Below, piece by piece: positions 11,432-22,239 of a stretch of 64,000 bases of DNA. Position numbers and translations under genes: made by a program. The DNA is taken from NCBI RefSeq assembly GCF_004193775.1, contig NC_041006.1, positions 30,123,102 through 30,187,101 of the forward strand, in the 5' to 3' direction. This DNA comes from Glycine soja. Taxonomy: Eukaryota > Streptophyta > Magnoliopsida > Fabales > Fabaceae. A model generated the notes under the pieces. The model worked only from the letters and a program-made list of their open reading frames with translations, ran no database searches and had not been told where the DNA came from. Within the stretch, counting starts at the first letter, position 1. Each line of letters starts with the position of its first letter.

Positions 11432-12849
11432 TTTTTGTGGTTCCGGCAAGTGCACCGGATCGCACAAATAGTATAAAACGGTAAGAACCGAGTATCGAAC
11501 ACTCAAGGAACTTGTGTTATTTGGTAAGCTATTTCAGCAAATAGGTGTCTGGTGTGTAAAGGTAAGTGTGAATATGAACAGGTGTATAAACTATCTGTGC
11601 AAAAAAGAAAGAAAATCACGCGAGAGAAATGATGTGTAAAAACAAGTAGAGAACACGTTGGTCTTTCTAATAGGTGCTTGATGCTAAAGAGGTATTCTCT
11701 ATCTAACAATGCTCATGTGTTCTTATGGTGTCTCCTGAGATACCAAACTCCGATTCCTCATGATAGTTTAGCCTAATCCTGATTAAGCATCGTTCGCAGA
11801 TTTATCTTGTAAGACTAAACTCAACTAGGATCGCATTAAGACACACATACTCAACTAAATTATCGCACCCCGATTCCTTGTGAAAGCACGACAACTCAAC
11901 CCTGCACTATCAAGGACTTTAGAGTTAGACCAGTTTCCACTGTTGAATGACCCTAACAAAGCATGCATCTAGGTGATCAAGGTAAAGGCATACTGGAATG
12001 AAAAGCAGATAGCACAGAGAACACACAAAACATCATTAAATAGATAGAAATATATTTATATCAGGTACCTACAGGGAAGATCTAACAGAGGATTTAGCTT
12101 TCCATACCAGGAAGCCTTCTTAACAACAAAGAGAAGAACAAGATGAAAGATTGCAAAAATACAAGTGGTGAGGATGTCTCCTTCACCTCTAGGATCTCAC
12201 AATCACTCACAAACTCATCTCCGGCTCTCAAACCGGCTCCTGCTTCAAGCTCTGGTCTCTGCAGATCTTCACACAGCAAAATCTCTCAAAACTCTCTAGA
12301 ACTTGGACCTTTCTCTCTCTAGAAACCCTAGACATGCAAAGCTCTGAATCCTAGTCCAAACTCCCTTTCTAAAATCTGATTTTAGGCTTAAATAGGTGGC
12401 TTTGTTCGTGCTCGTGCACTTAGCGCACTTATGGACCGCTTAGTGCACATTAGTGATTTTTGGCTTAGCGCACCTTTCTCGCTTAGCGGATGAATTGAAG
12501 TGGTGCGCTTAGTGAGATGAAGTGGTGCACTTAGCAAACCTGTACAGCTCATCTTCTTCCAGAGTCTTCCTCGTGCTTAGTCCAAGAGTGTTGCGCTTAG
12601 CGGACGCTTGCTAAGCCAGCAGATTGGCTTAGCGAGAAGGTGAAAAACAACACTTTCCAAAGCATGCCTAATTAACTTGAAATTGAGAGAAAATGATTAT
12701 TAAACACACAAAATGAAAATACTAAGTATTTATTACCTATACTTAACATAAAATACTTATAACACTATAAAATAACCATAAATTGGGAGAGTTTGATACA
12801 ATTTATACAATTTTTATACATAAAAGTTAGTCGTTTTCACCGACTAACA
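11432..12849. mobile_element. Unclassified 1.4-kb insertion in exon 3 of the second CACTA gene
   Basis: The exon reads ...KKKLEE up to 11431 and resumes in frame at 12850. The pentamer GGAAG is present at 11427-11431 and 12850-12854, which is a target duplication. The insert has no long ORF. It starts TTTTTGTGGTTCCGG and ends CACCGACTAACA, with an 8-bp inverted repeat (GTTAGTCG/CGACTAAC) at its right end. A 5-bp duplication fits an LTR-type or integrase-mediated event, but no LTR pair is seen. It could be a solo LTR with unusual termini or a non-autonomous element of unknown class. Confidence 0.75.
12409..12640. repeat. Degenerate CTTAGCGCA-type short repeats
   Basis: About eight variants of gcttagcgcac, gcttagtgcac and gcttagcgga are scattered through this stretch of the insertion. 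Many soybean LTR-type repeats carry this motif, from memory. Confidence 0.6.
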
Positions 12850-15417
12850 GGAAGCTGCACAGTCAGGAAGCGTTGATAGCGTCATCGACCTTCCATCCCG
12901 TGTCAGACACCACGTGAAGTGGAAGATGGCCCGCACGAAGAAAACAGGGGAGATGACAACTGAGGCCGCAAAGGAAATATCTGAGAAGATCGTAAGTCAT
13001 TTTCAACTAACCATTAGAATTATATTTCAATATTTTGTGAATGCCATGTACAACTGTGTGTTTTTTGTGTAGGATTGCTTTGAGGAGCGAGCGACACAGG
13101 GATCCTTCATCCCCCATGGACGTTAGGATGTTCTCACCGCTGCTATTGGACGTCCAGAGAACCCTAGACGTGTCTGTGCTGCTGAAGCTGGTGTCACCAT
13201 CAAGCAATACTTCGGATCGGCTGCACGGACGTCCCGCAGCTCTTCTTCGCTGCCTCCTGAAGAATTGCAGCAGCTGACCCATCAAATCTAGGACCAGCTA
13301 ACGGAATCGATCACAGAAAAAGTGACTCAGCAGCTCATGGCATCGTTCAGCCAGATGCAGTCCTAGTTTCAGTCCCAGATGAAATCTCAGGGACTTGTAC
13401 TGCCTCCGGAGCATCTGGTTGGTCCCTTAGGTCCTCGAGTAAGCACAAAGGAGAGTTGTGTTGATCCCTCAAGAAACGATCCTGAGACGGGTGACTCGGA
13501 TAGGTGCGGCTTGTACATCGAAGCAAATCCTGCCTGCCTGGTTGCCCTAGGGAGAGTTTATGAGGGATCCACTGTTGTTCATAACACTCCTTTGTTGCCT
13601 GGCCAAGTAAAGGTGGGTGTGGAGGAGGTTAAAAATCCAGATGCTCCAGTTCCTATACCCACTTATGAGGTTTCCTTATTGGGCCAGACAATTCACACCT
13701 TCCTTGCTTGGCCGACACATCTGGTCAAGTCTTTATCACAGCAGGTACTTTACTCTTACTATATGTTTCTTCTTTTTGAATTAATTCATTCAGCGTGCCT
13801 CAAATAACCCATTTAACTTTGTTTCATGAATAGCCAGTTGTGTCTCCGATAAAACCACCTCAAAAGCCGGATTAGGAGGTCGATGATCCGCTTTATTTGA
13901 TGACATTGACCATCCCGAAGCTTTTCTTGAGGCCTTACCAGGTTACATGGGATGCCACTGTGTTCGGGGTCTTTAATCCAGACTTCCCGCTCTACATAAA
14001 GCATGAAGACTTCTCCGAAATCGCACACGGTGGTCAATGTCTTAGCATATCAGTGTTAGAGCTGTGGATTCTGTAAGTAATTTTAGATTACTTTTAATTA
14101 CCTAACTTATTGCTTTCAATTCATAAATATTTAACATTGACTTAACATAAACAGGCATCTGACTGAAACAAGTATGCGAGCGGGGAATTCCAATATCTAT
14201 GGATTCCTCGAGCCACAGTCCATTCAGAGGTTTTGGCAATTGCAGTTTGAGACTGAAAGTTACATAAAGAGTTGGATGCATAGTTCAAAATGCGATGTCT
14301 ACCTTGGAGCCTACCTGAATGGGTAAGTCACACAAAATAACTTAATTTAATTAATGTTTACTAATATACTAACTCATATTCATCCCCACTGCAGCAGACA
14401 CTGGCAGATGGTGGTCATCGTGCCCAAGGAACACCTAATTGTCTGGTTTTGTTCATTGCATAACAGGCCAGACAACTACCTTAAGGGGATACTTAACAGG
14501 TCAATGTTCTTTTCAATGCATTTGCATTCAAATACCTCAACAACACCACTTTTTAATTGTTACTCGTCTGGAATAGTGCTTTAAAAGGTCTTGATGATGC
14601 TCCACAGCCTAAATCAAAGGCTCATGCTAGGTGGATTGTCGTCAAGGTTCGTCATTTACATAAAACCAATGCTTATATATACTTCTTATGTGTATGTACA
14701 CTAATTGTTTAATTAATATCCAAATTTCATTATGTATTTAGTGTAATAGACAAAAAGGAAGTACTGAGTGTGGCTATTATATCATGCACTGGATGTCCAC
14801 CATCATTTTAGGAAGTTTCAGGAATAATTGGGAAGCGGTACGTTTATTTCAAACAAATTCGATTTTTTTATAATTTGTATTACATTATTAACTTATTATC
14901 ATTTATTTCATGATGCAGTATTTTAACGATCCTAGACCATTGGAGCCAGAGAGATTAAAGGCACTGTAGATCCAGTGGGCACAGTATTATCTCTGAGTTA
15001 GAGCTCACAGCTAGGATTTAGGGACATTAAGTTTAGCTTAGTTTACTTTAGTTTAACATTTTTGTCATTTCCTATGTAATTTGAACATTGAATTCATTTG
15101 TTGATAGTTATTAATAATAAATCAATTATTCAATGTTTATTGTGATTAAAACTGCTTGAAAGCAGAATAAAATGTTTATTTGCTGTGAATTGAGTCTGAA
15201 ATTGCATTTTACAGGTACAATTTTGGGTTTATTGTAAAAACAGAAAGTTTATATAAAAAAAACTTGAAAATTAATAACATCGATTATTAATAAAAACCGA
15301 TGTTAATATAGTAAACAATATCAGTTATTTGGAAAAACCGATGTTAACATACACCTTAACATCGATTTTCCAAAAAACCGATGTTGGTTATTTCTAATAA
15401 CATCGGTTATTTATAAA

Positions 15418-15685
15418 TAACCGATGTTATATATAACTAACTACAACAAAATAAGTGTATAGATGATGGACGTTGACATCGGTTTTCTAGAAAAACCGAT
15501 GTTAATATGTTCGTTAACATCGATTTTCTATAGAAAATCGATGTTAATCTATAACATTAACATCGGTTTTTCTAGAAAACCGATGTTAACAAACATATTA
15601 ACATCAGTGTTTTTAGAAAATTGATGTCAACGTCCATCATCTATACACTTATTTTGTTGTAGTTAGTTATATATAACATCGGTTA
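15418..15685. repeat. Large palindrome: 63-bp perfect arms around a palindromic loop
   Basis: 15418-15480 is the exact reverse complement of 15623-15685 (63 bases). The 142-bp centre continues the symmetry imperfectly. A transcript through it would fold into a long hairpin. Confidence 0.9.
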
Positions 15686-15793
15686 ACATTTTTATGTCAA
15701 CATCGATTTTTCAAAACCGATGTTAACAATAATACATTCAACATTGGTACTTTAAACATCGTTTTTAAAATCGATGTAGAATGCCGTAAATAA

Positions 15794-15823
15794 CTGATGT
15801 TGAAAGTGTATTTTCTAATAGTG
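15794..15823. repeat. CACTA right terminal inverted repeat
   Basis: The stretch ends ...TTTTCTAATAGTG. Its complement starts CACTATTAGAAAA, the diagnostic CACTA end. The partner end is outside the window, so the repeat length cannot be measured. Confidence 0.8.
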
Positions 15824-16830
15824 GTTTAGCCTGTTATATATCTCTATTCTTAGTGTAATTTACTATTTTAGTTTTACAAAGGAATTTGGGAGAGAAAATA
15901 GATAAATAGGGCTCTTTTATGCGAGGGACCAAAGTTAGAGTATACTAGTATATGCAGGTGTAAATTAGAATAACTATAAATAGAGAAAAATCATTAACAC
16001 TACATCAAAGAATAGCTCTGGTAGGCTAAGTTTTCAACATTCTCATCTTCAAAATTTCCTTCTACAATAATATTGGATTTTCTAATCTTTTTTGTCCTTA
16101 ATTAATTCATGTTTAATTCTTTTTCTTATTTGATTTAATTTTCAGCAATTTATTTTATTGTTTTCTATTATTTTTTCAAATTTTTTTCTTAATTAAATAT
16201 TTATCTACCTAAGTACAAACAAAGTCCCTATGGATACGATACTCAGACTTCCGTTTTAACTTTATTTCAATCTTAACAACAATGGTTAAAATTGAAGACA
16301 AAACCCCATCCTCTAATTTATTATAGTGGCATAACAATAGATTGTTTTTCTTTTTTGCTAAGATATGTTTTAGGAATATGATTTTTGTTTTGGATCCCTA
16401 ATATTTTTTTTTTACATTGAGTCCCTAATAAAACAAGAATTTTATTTTTAGTGTTTGATATTGGATTTTAGTTCCTTATAAATTAGTAATTTTTTTATTC
16501 CTTTATATTTGAATAAAATTGATTGATTGAATCAGAATATATAATTATTATAATAACTTTTTTTTTTGGTATAGAGTTATAATCAGTTTAATTACTATAA
16601 TTATATATATTTTTACAAATAAATTAAACAATAGAATAAAAAATTAATGTTAAATATTGGATTATTCAATTTATAATTTATTAAATACATGCCAATAAAA
16701 CCATTTACGCACCATTCATACATGTACCGTCTAATTGACCAAGGTAATTTGCTTATTATGGTGCGAGGTTGCTTCTAATTAAGGCAATTTACTTATTTAC
16801 TAAGGTGTATCTTTTGTCTTTTATGACCGA
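15824..16830. other. AT-rich sequence without recognisable content
   Basis: No ORF, tandem array or element ends recognised. Confidence 0.5.
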
Positions 16831-17275
16831 CTATATAAATGGAGGGAGGAAAGATAATCGTAGTTGTTTAGTTTAAGTAGCGAAACCGTGATCCCCCTCT
16901 CTCATTCTTACCGTTTAAGGCTTAAGTTGTGAGTGAAACTGTCTTCTTAGTTCACTCCCTCGTTTGTCTTCTCGATCACCTTCAGTGGTTGCTACTCTTT
17001 TGTCTTCACCGTAACAATATATTCAATCGAATATCACCTCAATACCTTTTTAGGTCAATTTGAGATGGACAAGGAGAAAAAGGTTGAAGTTCAGGAAACC
17101 CAAAATTTATTGAATTATAAGTAGGAAACAAAGAGTAAAAGATTCGAAGATGACGAGGTTGACGACAACAGTGACCCGAGGTGTAAGTACAAGCTCTTTG
17201 CCTCAAAAATTTTCGACGAGGAGGCCCTGGTTAAGAGCGATGAGGAAGAAAAGGATGATGAAGAGGGCAAAGATG
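16831..17275 (+). pseudogene. Short gene fragment with TATA box and acidic first exon, premature stop
   Basis: A TATA-like ctatataaat at 16831-16840 is followed by a 5' UTR-like stretch and an ATG at 17065. The frame gives MDKEKKVEVQETQNLLNYK, then a stop (17122-17124). The same frame continues open with an acidic segment (KYKLFASKIFDEEALVKSD and Glu/Asp runs) up to a possible donor near 17275. No later exon is recognised. It looks like the 5' end of a duplicated cellular gene. I cannot name the protein. An alternative is a real but very short gene using a later start. Confidence 0.4.
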
Positions 17276-20200
17276 GTGTGTTTTGCCTTTCTTCTTGTTT
17301 TATTAGTTTCATTTTACCTTAGCGTTTCATTCATCGCAAGATACCTGGTTACTTGATTGAGCTCTTCATTTGCATTTGTGGCTTTGGAATTTGGATATGT
17401 TTATGTCAATTAGCTTAGCATTATTATGTGGAACAAAGTAATCTTAGTTGTTAGAGCTGATTCATGGGAAAAAAAAAACAACGAACTAAACTGAGTGAAC
17501 TAGTAAGGTGTCTAATCCTCTTTGTCTCTGTCTTTTAACATGTCTATAAATTTTATTTTGATGCTAGATTTTTCTTCCGTGTGTGACTAAACGATTGAAT
17601 TTTTCATGTTCCTACTGCTATGCATATGGTTGATCTATTTTTGTAAATTTGTTATGTTTCAAGTTCTTAGCTTTTCTGTGTAAAATGCATCTATTATATA
17701 TGTAGATAAGTTAACAACGGTTGAAACATGCAGACTTTATTTGAAACCGCACACAATATCTTAACTGCTAACAATATCAATATCTTTAGGTTTTTTTTGC
17801 CTCACATATTAGAAACTCCTTCATCTATTAGCCTATACTTAAAGACCTATTTCATATTGAAGTTTTTATATAAGTCTACCTTCTCTTTACATTAGACCAT
17901 AGACTTATAAATTGTTGAAAAAATTGTGTGAATCAAATTATAATTTATAAAATTTAAAATTGTGTTACTCAAAGCATGAAACAAGATGAAAATAGGCAAA
18001 CTAAATTTTTTATAAGTCAAGTTTATCACACTAATATGATGGTAAGTTTATCGCCTTCAAGATTAGTTAAAAAGTTTATGTTGTAATAAACCTTTTAATT
18101 AAAACATAAATTTATCACTAAATAAATTTATATGTTTGACTTTATGTATGTCAACATTTATAATTTTTTTAAAAATAAACAAATGAATGATTTTGATATA
18201 TTATAATAATAATAATAATAATAATAATAAACAAACTATTATAATTTGCATTTATTTTAATAGGTTGACATGTTAGACTTAAGAGGTTTTTTAAATGATC
18301 TAAAGTCTAACCTTTTTAATAAAATAAGTTTTTATAAAAGCGTAAGTATGATCTATTTTTGAAAAAATTATGGCCTAACCCAAGCCTAATGTAGGTTAGG
18401 TTATAAATCCCTATGAGGGCTGGAGCCTATTCCCACAGCTAAAACTTCATTTACGAGAAGCCTCGTGTGTATCTAACCAATTATTTGGGTTTGTTTTCTT
18501 TATTTTTCCTCAATTCATTTGGGGTTTGAGAAGGCACACGAAGTGTAAAGGATTTACAAGTTTGGTGTGGTGAGATATATTTTGAAACCCTTCCACATCT
18601 TTTCTTCTTTTGTCTTTGTTGTTCAATTTCCCTTTATCCCCTTTTGGCTTTCCTTTTGCACACTCAGTCTGGGCTAATGTTTTTAGATGGGTGGGGATTG
18701 ATATGTCGTAACATTGCCATTTTTTATTTGAAATTGATCTTTGATGAAGTATTGAGAAAGTCTTTTTAATAGACTATTTTAATTAAGTATTAAAATATAG
18801 TCTTTAGACTAATTGTACAATGATAAAAGAAATGAAAATTTGAAAATTACCAATACCGTAGAGATATCAATAATAGAGATTAAAGTTACATGTCATAAGG
18901 ATGAAGATTGAAAATAAAAATAATCGACGATGAATATTGAATATACAAGTTATCAAGGATTAATATTACTGGAAGTTACTAGGAGAACTTATTAGAAGTT
19001 GTGAGTAATTAGAAATTTTTCTCTGTAAATACTAGTTTGCACCATGAAATAAGGGTTGAAACACACAAATATCATCATATTCTTTTAAGTCCAGACATGT
19101 TTATAAGTTCACATACTCTCACAGATTATCAGTATGGGTTGAGACAATTTTTTCAACTATCATTTCAATTCTAGTTTTTATTTATCTTTAAACCCTTTAC
19201 TTTTTTTAATTTTTATTTCTTCTTGAAACTCATCACTTCTTTATTTATAATTGATTCCAATGAACTCTATTAAAAACATTTTGTGGCAGTGGCTTTTGTA
19301 CAAAGGTGGGATCAAACCGGGCTTATTTTACTCCTCATGGTGAGTCAATCCATTGGGGTGTTTTTAACATGGTAAATTTAAGCTTGGCCTTTTTGGTGAA
19401 CTAGTGTTTTTTGGTTAGGATATGAAAAGTATAGTTTCTTACTATACATTCTTCCTCTTGATGTATACCCCAACATGGTAGTAAAGTAATCGATCCACTT
19501 TCTTAATTATTATTCTACACTTGTTATGTTGCATTCAATACAAGAAGATTATTACTCTGCACATTTTGTTTGCCACTCGTTTGTTTCCTCGTCTCAGAAT
19601 ACAGACACTAGTCAAACATGGTCAAGGATGGGGCGGTTATTCTGGTTCAAACGTTATATCTCGTGTTGCTATTCATTTTTTGCAAATTTATTTAGATCGT
19701 TTTAGTTCATTTATTTGCAATTCTATTAGGATGGTTTTATTTCGAATGCCATATTTTGTCTCGTGTCTACCATGCAGACATCCTCATGGGGATAATTGTT
19801 AACCTTTGCATTTTTGTATCAAGCATAATCCTGGATCTATTACTTCTACTAATTTGATTTGATTGGATCGGATCGTCAACACAATTTTAAAATGTATTTT
19901 TCTTACGTTTGTTTTCCAATTTGGTGGTTTAATTTTGTAGGTGGACGACGAAGGGTCATTGCTTATGCCAGATATATTAGTCAACATACAAAGGGCCGTA
20001 CGTAGATTCTATTGGGGGTTCTTCCAGTATGGTGACCTTTACCTAGAAGGATACTGTACATACATGTACTTTTAGATTTGTATGAGAGGATCTTCAAGTT
20101 GAGACAAAATATGCCAAACTATAACATAAATGAGCAAAAATTTGAAATAGGGTGACCTTTACCTACAAGGATGCTGTACGTACATGTTCTTTTATATTAG

Positions 20201-21663
20201 TTGTTCAATTTAGACTTGTACTCCATAATATACCAATGAAGATTTTTTACTACCAATCACCAACGAATATATATCTAATATAAATGACCAAAAACTTTAG
20301 TTGTCAGTATAATTTGTTGCAATTTTAATATTTATTTCAAAAGAACTTTTTTTAAAATATTTAATTAAATGGACAATAAATATTTTTAAAAAAATATTTA
20401 AATTTAAATTTGAAATTCAAATTTTCTATTAATGTCAATAAAAGTAAAAATTAAGAGGGGGACAACGGTATTATATGTTCATAATTGGTGATAAAAGACA
20501 AAAAAAAAAATAAAAAGTTGGCTAAAGTTTTTTTTGAAAAAATGATTTTAAAAGGAAATGAGGTCATTTGCTTCCGCTTGTTTTTTTCTTCTCTACTTCT
20601 TCTTTGTTTCTCTTTGTATTCTCTTTACATTTATTAAGCTTTCTCTCTTTTTATTCCGGGATCAAATGTGAGTTTTGTAAGCTTAGCTCTACATGTTTCT
20701 GTTATATTTTGAGAGGTTTGTATGAGACATCAAGGATAAACCTTTTAAAGCAATGATTATAACGCTCTAGAAAGTTCAACTATATTATTGATTTTCGACT
20801 TCAATAATAACATAATTTGTTCAACATAAGTTTAATGTGAAGTCTATTTGTATTAATTTATTGTAATGTATAATAAAATTGAAAAAAGTACTATAAACTC
20901 ACTATCTTTTGGTAATCTTTCCGGAATCATATATAATTTAAATTTCAACATAATTAATAGGTTAAATTAACATCAATGCACGGGACTTTATTTTTTTATA
21001 CACAAAAATAATCATTTTTATAAATGAATATAAAAAATAATTGACATATTCTTATTTGATTTTAAAGAGGTATTTGTAACCTTTTATTTATGCATTTTAA
21101 AAAGAAAGTAAAAAATATTGCAGTGTAGCTAAACTCATTTATTACATACATATAATTAAAAGGTATTGTATAAGTTAACATTCCATTTAATATGTTTAAA
21201 AAGAAAGTTTGAAATTATAAGATTGGAAGGAAAAAAGACAAAAAAAAGTTGTGACTTCGAATTCTTCCCAAAATAAAAATTAACAAATTAACAATTAATA
21301 TTATCTTAAAAAAAAAAAAAGTTAACTAGATTGCCTTCTCCTAGAACAGCATTCTCTCTCTTCGACTGCCTAAGGAGCAAACCTGGAATCTGCACTTTGC
21401 GTGTTTGGTTCTTCATGGTGGAATCAATGGTGGAAATGATTGTGCAGAACGACATTAACATATCAAAGGATTTGAAGGATCTACATGCTTGAAAGAATTT
21501 TTAATTCAAGTTATGCGCATACGATAGACAGTAAATAACTCCTAAATGCTTACGATGTTGTACTTAAATATTTTCACAAATGAAATCAACAAAAGAAAAA
21601 TGATTTAAAAAAACACTTTTTTATGAAACAACTAGGATTTATTTATTAAAAATTTCACAAGGG
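17276..21663. other. AT-rich intergenic sequence, no gene assigned
   Basis: Only short unrelated frames are present. A (TAA)n microsatellite lies at 18202-18230. A segment of about 45 bp beginning ggtgacctttaccta occurs at about 20029 and again, slightly diverged, at about 20152. Confidence 0.5.
18202..18230. repeat. (TAA)n microsatellite
   Basis: An uninterrupted TAA run of about nine to ten units. Confidence 0.9.
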
Positions 21664-22079
21664 TACGTATTTGTGGTTTTTGGAGCTTCTTCAGTGTTAC
21701 ACGCCGAACTTGGGGCCATTCTTTTGGGTCTTAAACTTGCATGGTCAAGAGGATTTAGAAAAATAAGGATGAATTCTACCTCTCTAAATGCTATTAGGCT
21801 TATTACTAATAATTGTAGTAGCTTGCATCCTTGCTACGGGATGACCAGAGAGATCCAGTACATGATTATAGTGAAGAAATCACGTGAAATCATGTCTTCA
21901 GGGAGACAAACCAGGCCGCAGATGCCTTAACGAAATATGCTTTGGAGGCTCAAGCTTTTTATCAAGTTTTTGAATTTGCTCCAGATTGTATTTTGACTAC
22001 TCTTAGAACTGATGTAGCGCCAAGTTTCTTTCCCTATGTGTTTTTAAGCTCTTCTTTTTGTATCTCACCAAAAAAATAA
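21664..22079 (+). pseudogene. LINE 3' end: RNase H-like (RVT_3) domain remnant
   Basis: The frame encodes the reverse-transcriptase-like RNase H domain seen at the end of plant LINE ORF2 (VLHAELGAILLGLKLAWSRG, then after a frameshift NQAADALTKYALEAQAF). The usual acidic residue after the second strand is replaced (KIRMNSTSLNA). The frame shifts near 21910. The coding part ends at about 22078 in an A-rich tract (caccaaaaaaataaaaaag), consistent with a LINE poly-A tail. The 5' end is truncated, which is typical of LINE insertions. Confidence 0.72.
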
Positions 22080-22239
22080 AAAAGACAAACCTCAAGAGGT
22101 ATGTGTAATTTACTCAAATAATAATGATAATTTTCAAACGTACACATGTTTACATTCAGTTAGTCCAAATCCTGATAAATAATCGAATCACATTTTTTTG
22201 AACTTCATCAATAAATATTTGCCAAACTATTATTGGTCC

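Larger units (their letters stand above)
10578..14996 (+). pseudogene. Second CACTA gene: plant En/Spm transposase-like with C-terminal ULP/C48 protease domain (broken)
   Basis: A multi-exon gene can be traced by GT-AG sites. Exons are about 10578-10905, 10992-11210, 11305-12991 (with an insertion), 13073-13744, 13834-14072, 14155-14322, 14395-14499, 14577-14646, 14742-14836 and 14919-14996. The N-terminus is proline/serine-rich. Next is a DNA-binding-like region of the plant En/Spm transposase type (RTYLGIVACDKVDMTYKNWK). A middle domain follows (CGLYIEANPACLVALGRVYEGS). The end resembles a SUMO-protease (C48) fold: RHWQMVVIVP carries the expected His and ECGYYIMHWM the expected Cys. Nonsense codons lie at 10704, 10903, several places in exons 2-4, and 14968. 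It is therefore a pseudogene of the TNP1-like partner of TNP2. Confidence 0.82.
1..15823 (+). mobile_element. CACTA (En/Spm) DNA transposon, 5'-truncated by window edge, nested with two insertions
   Basis: Two CACTA-type genes in the same orientation (a TNP2 transposase and a second gene ending in a ULP protease domain) are followed by palindromic subterminal repeats. The element stops at a terminal sequence ending TAATAGTG at 15823, which is CACTATTA on the other strand. No CACTA terminus is visible at the left, so the 5' end lies upstream of base 1. Both genes carry several stops, so this copy is not autonomous. Removing the two nested insertions (5.5 kb and 1.4 kb) leaves about 8.9 kb of CACTA sequence in the window. 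Confidence 0.88.
15240..15823. repeat. CACTA 3' subterminal palindromic repeats
   Basis: Many copies of aacatcggtt and its complement aaccgatgtt face each other with short spacers. This is the expected transposase-binding region next to a CACTA terminus. It includes one large perfect inverted repeat (see 15418-15685). Confidence 0.88.

Noticed and set aside
11432..12849. Helitron
   Set aside because: A hairpin is present at the right end, but there is no CTRR terminus, and a 5-bp target duplication is present, which Helitrons do not make.
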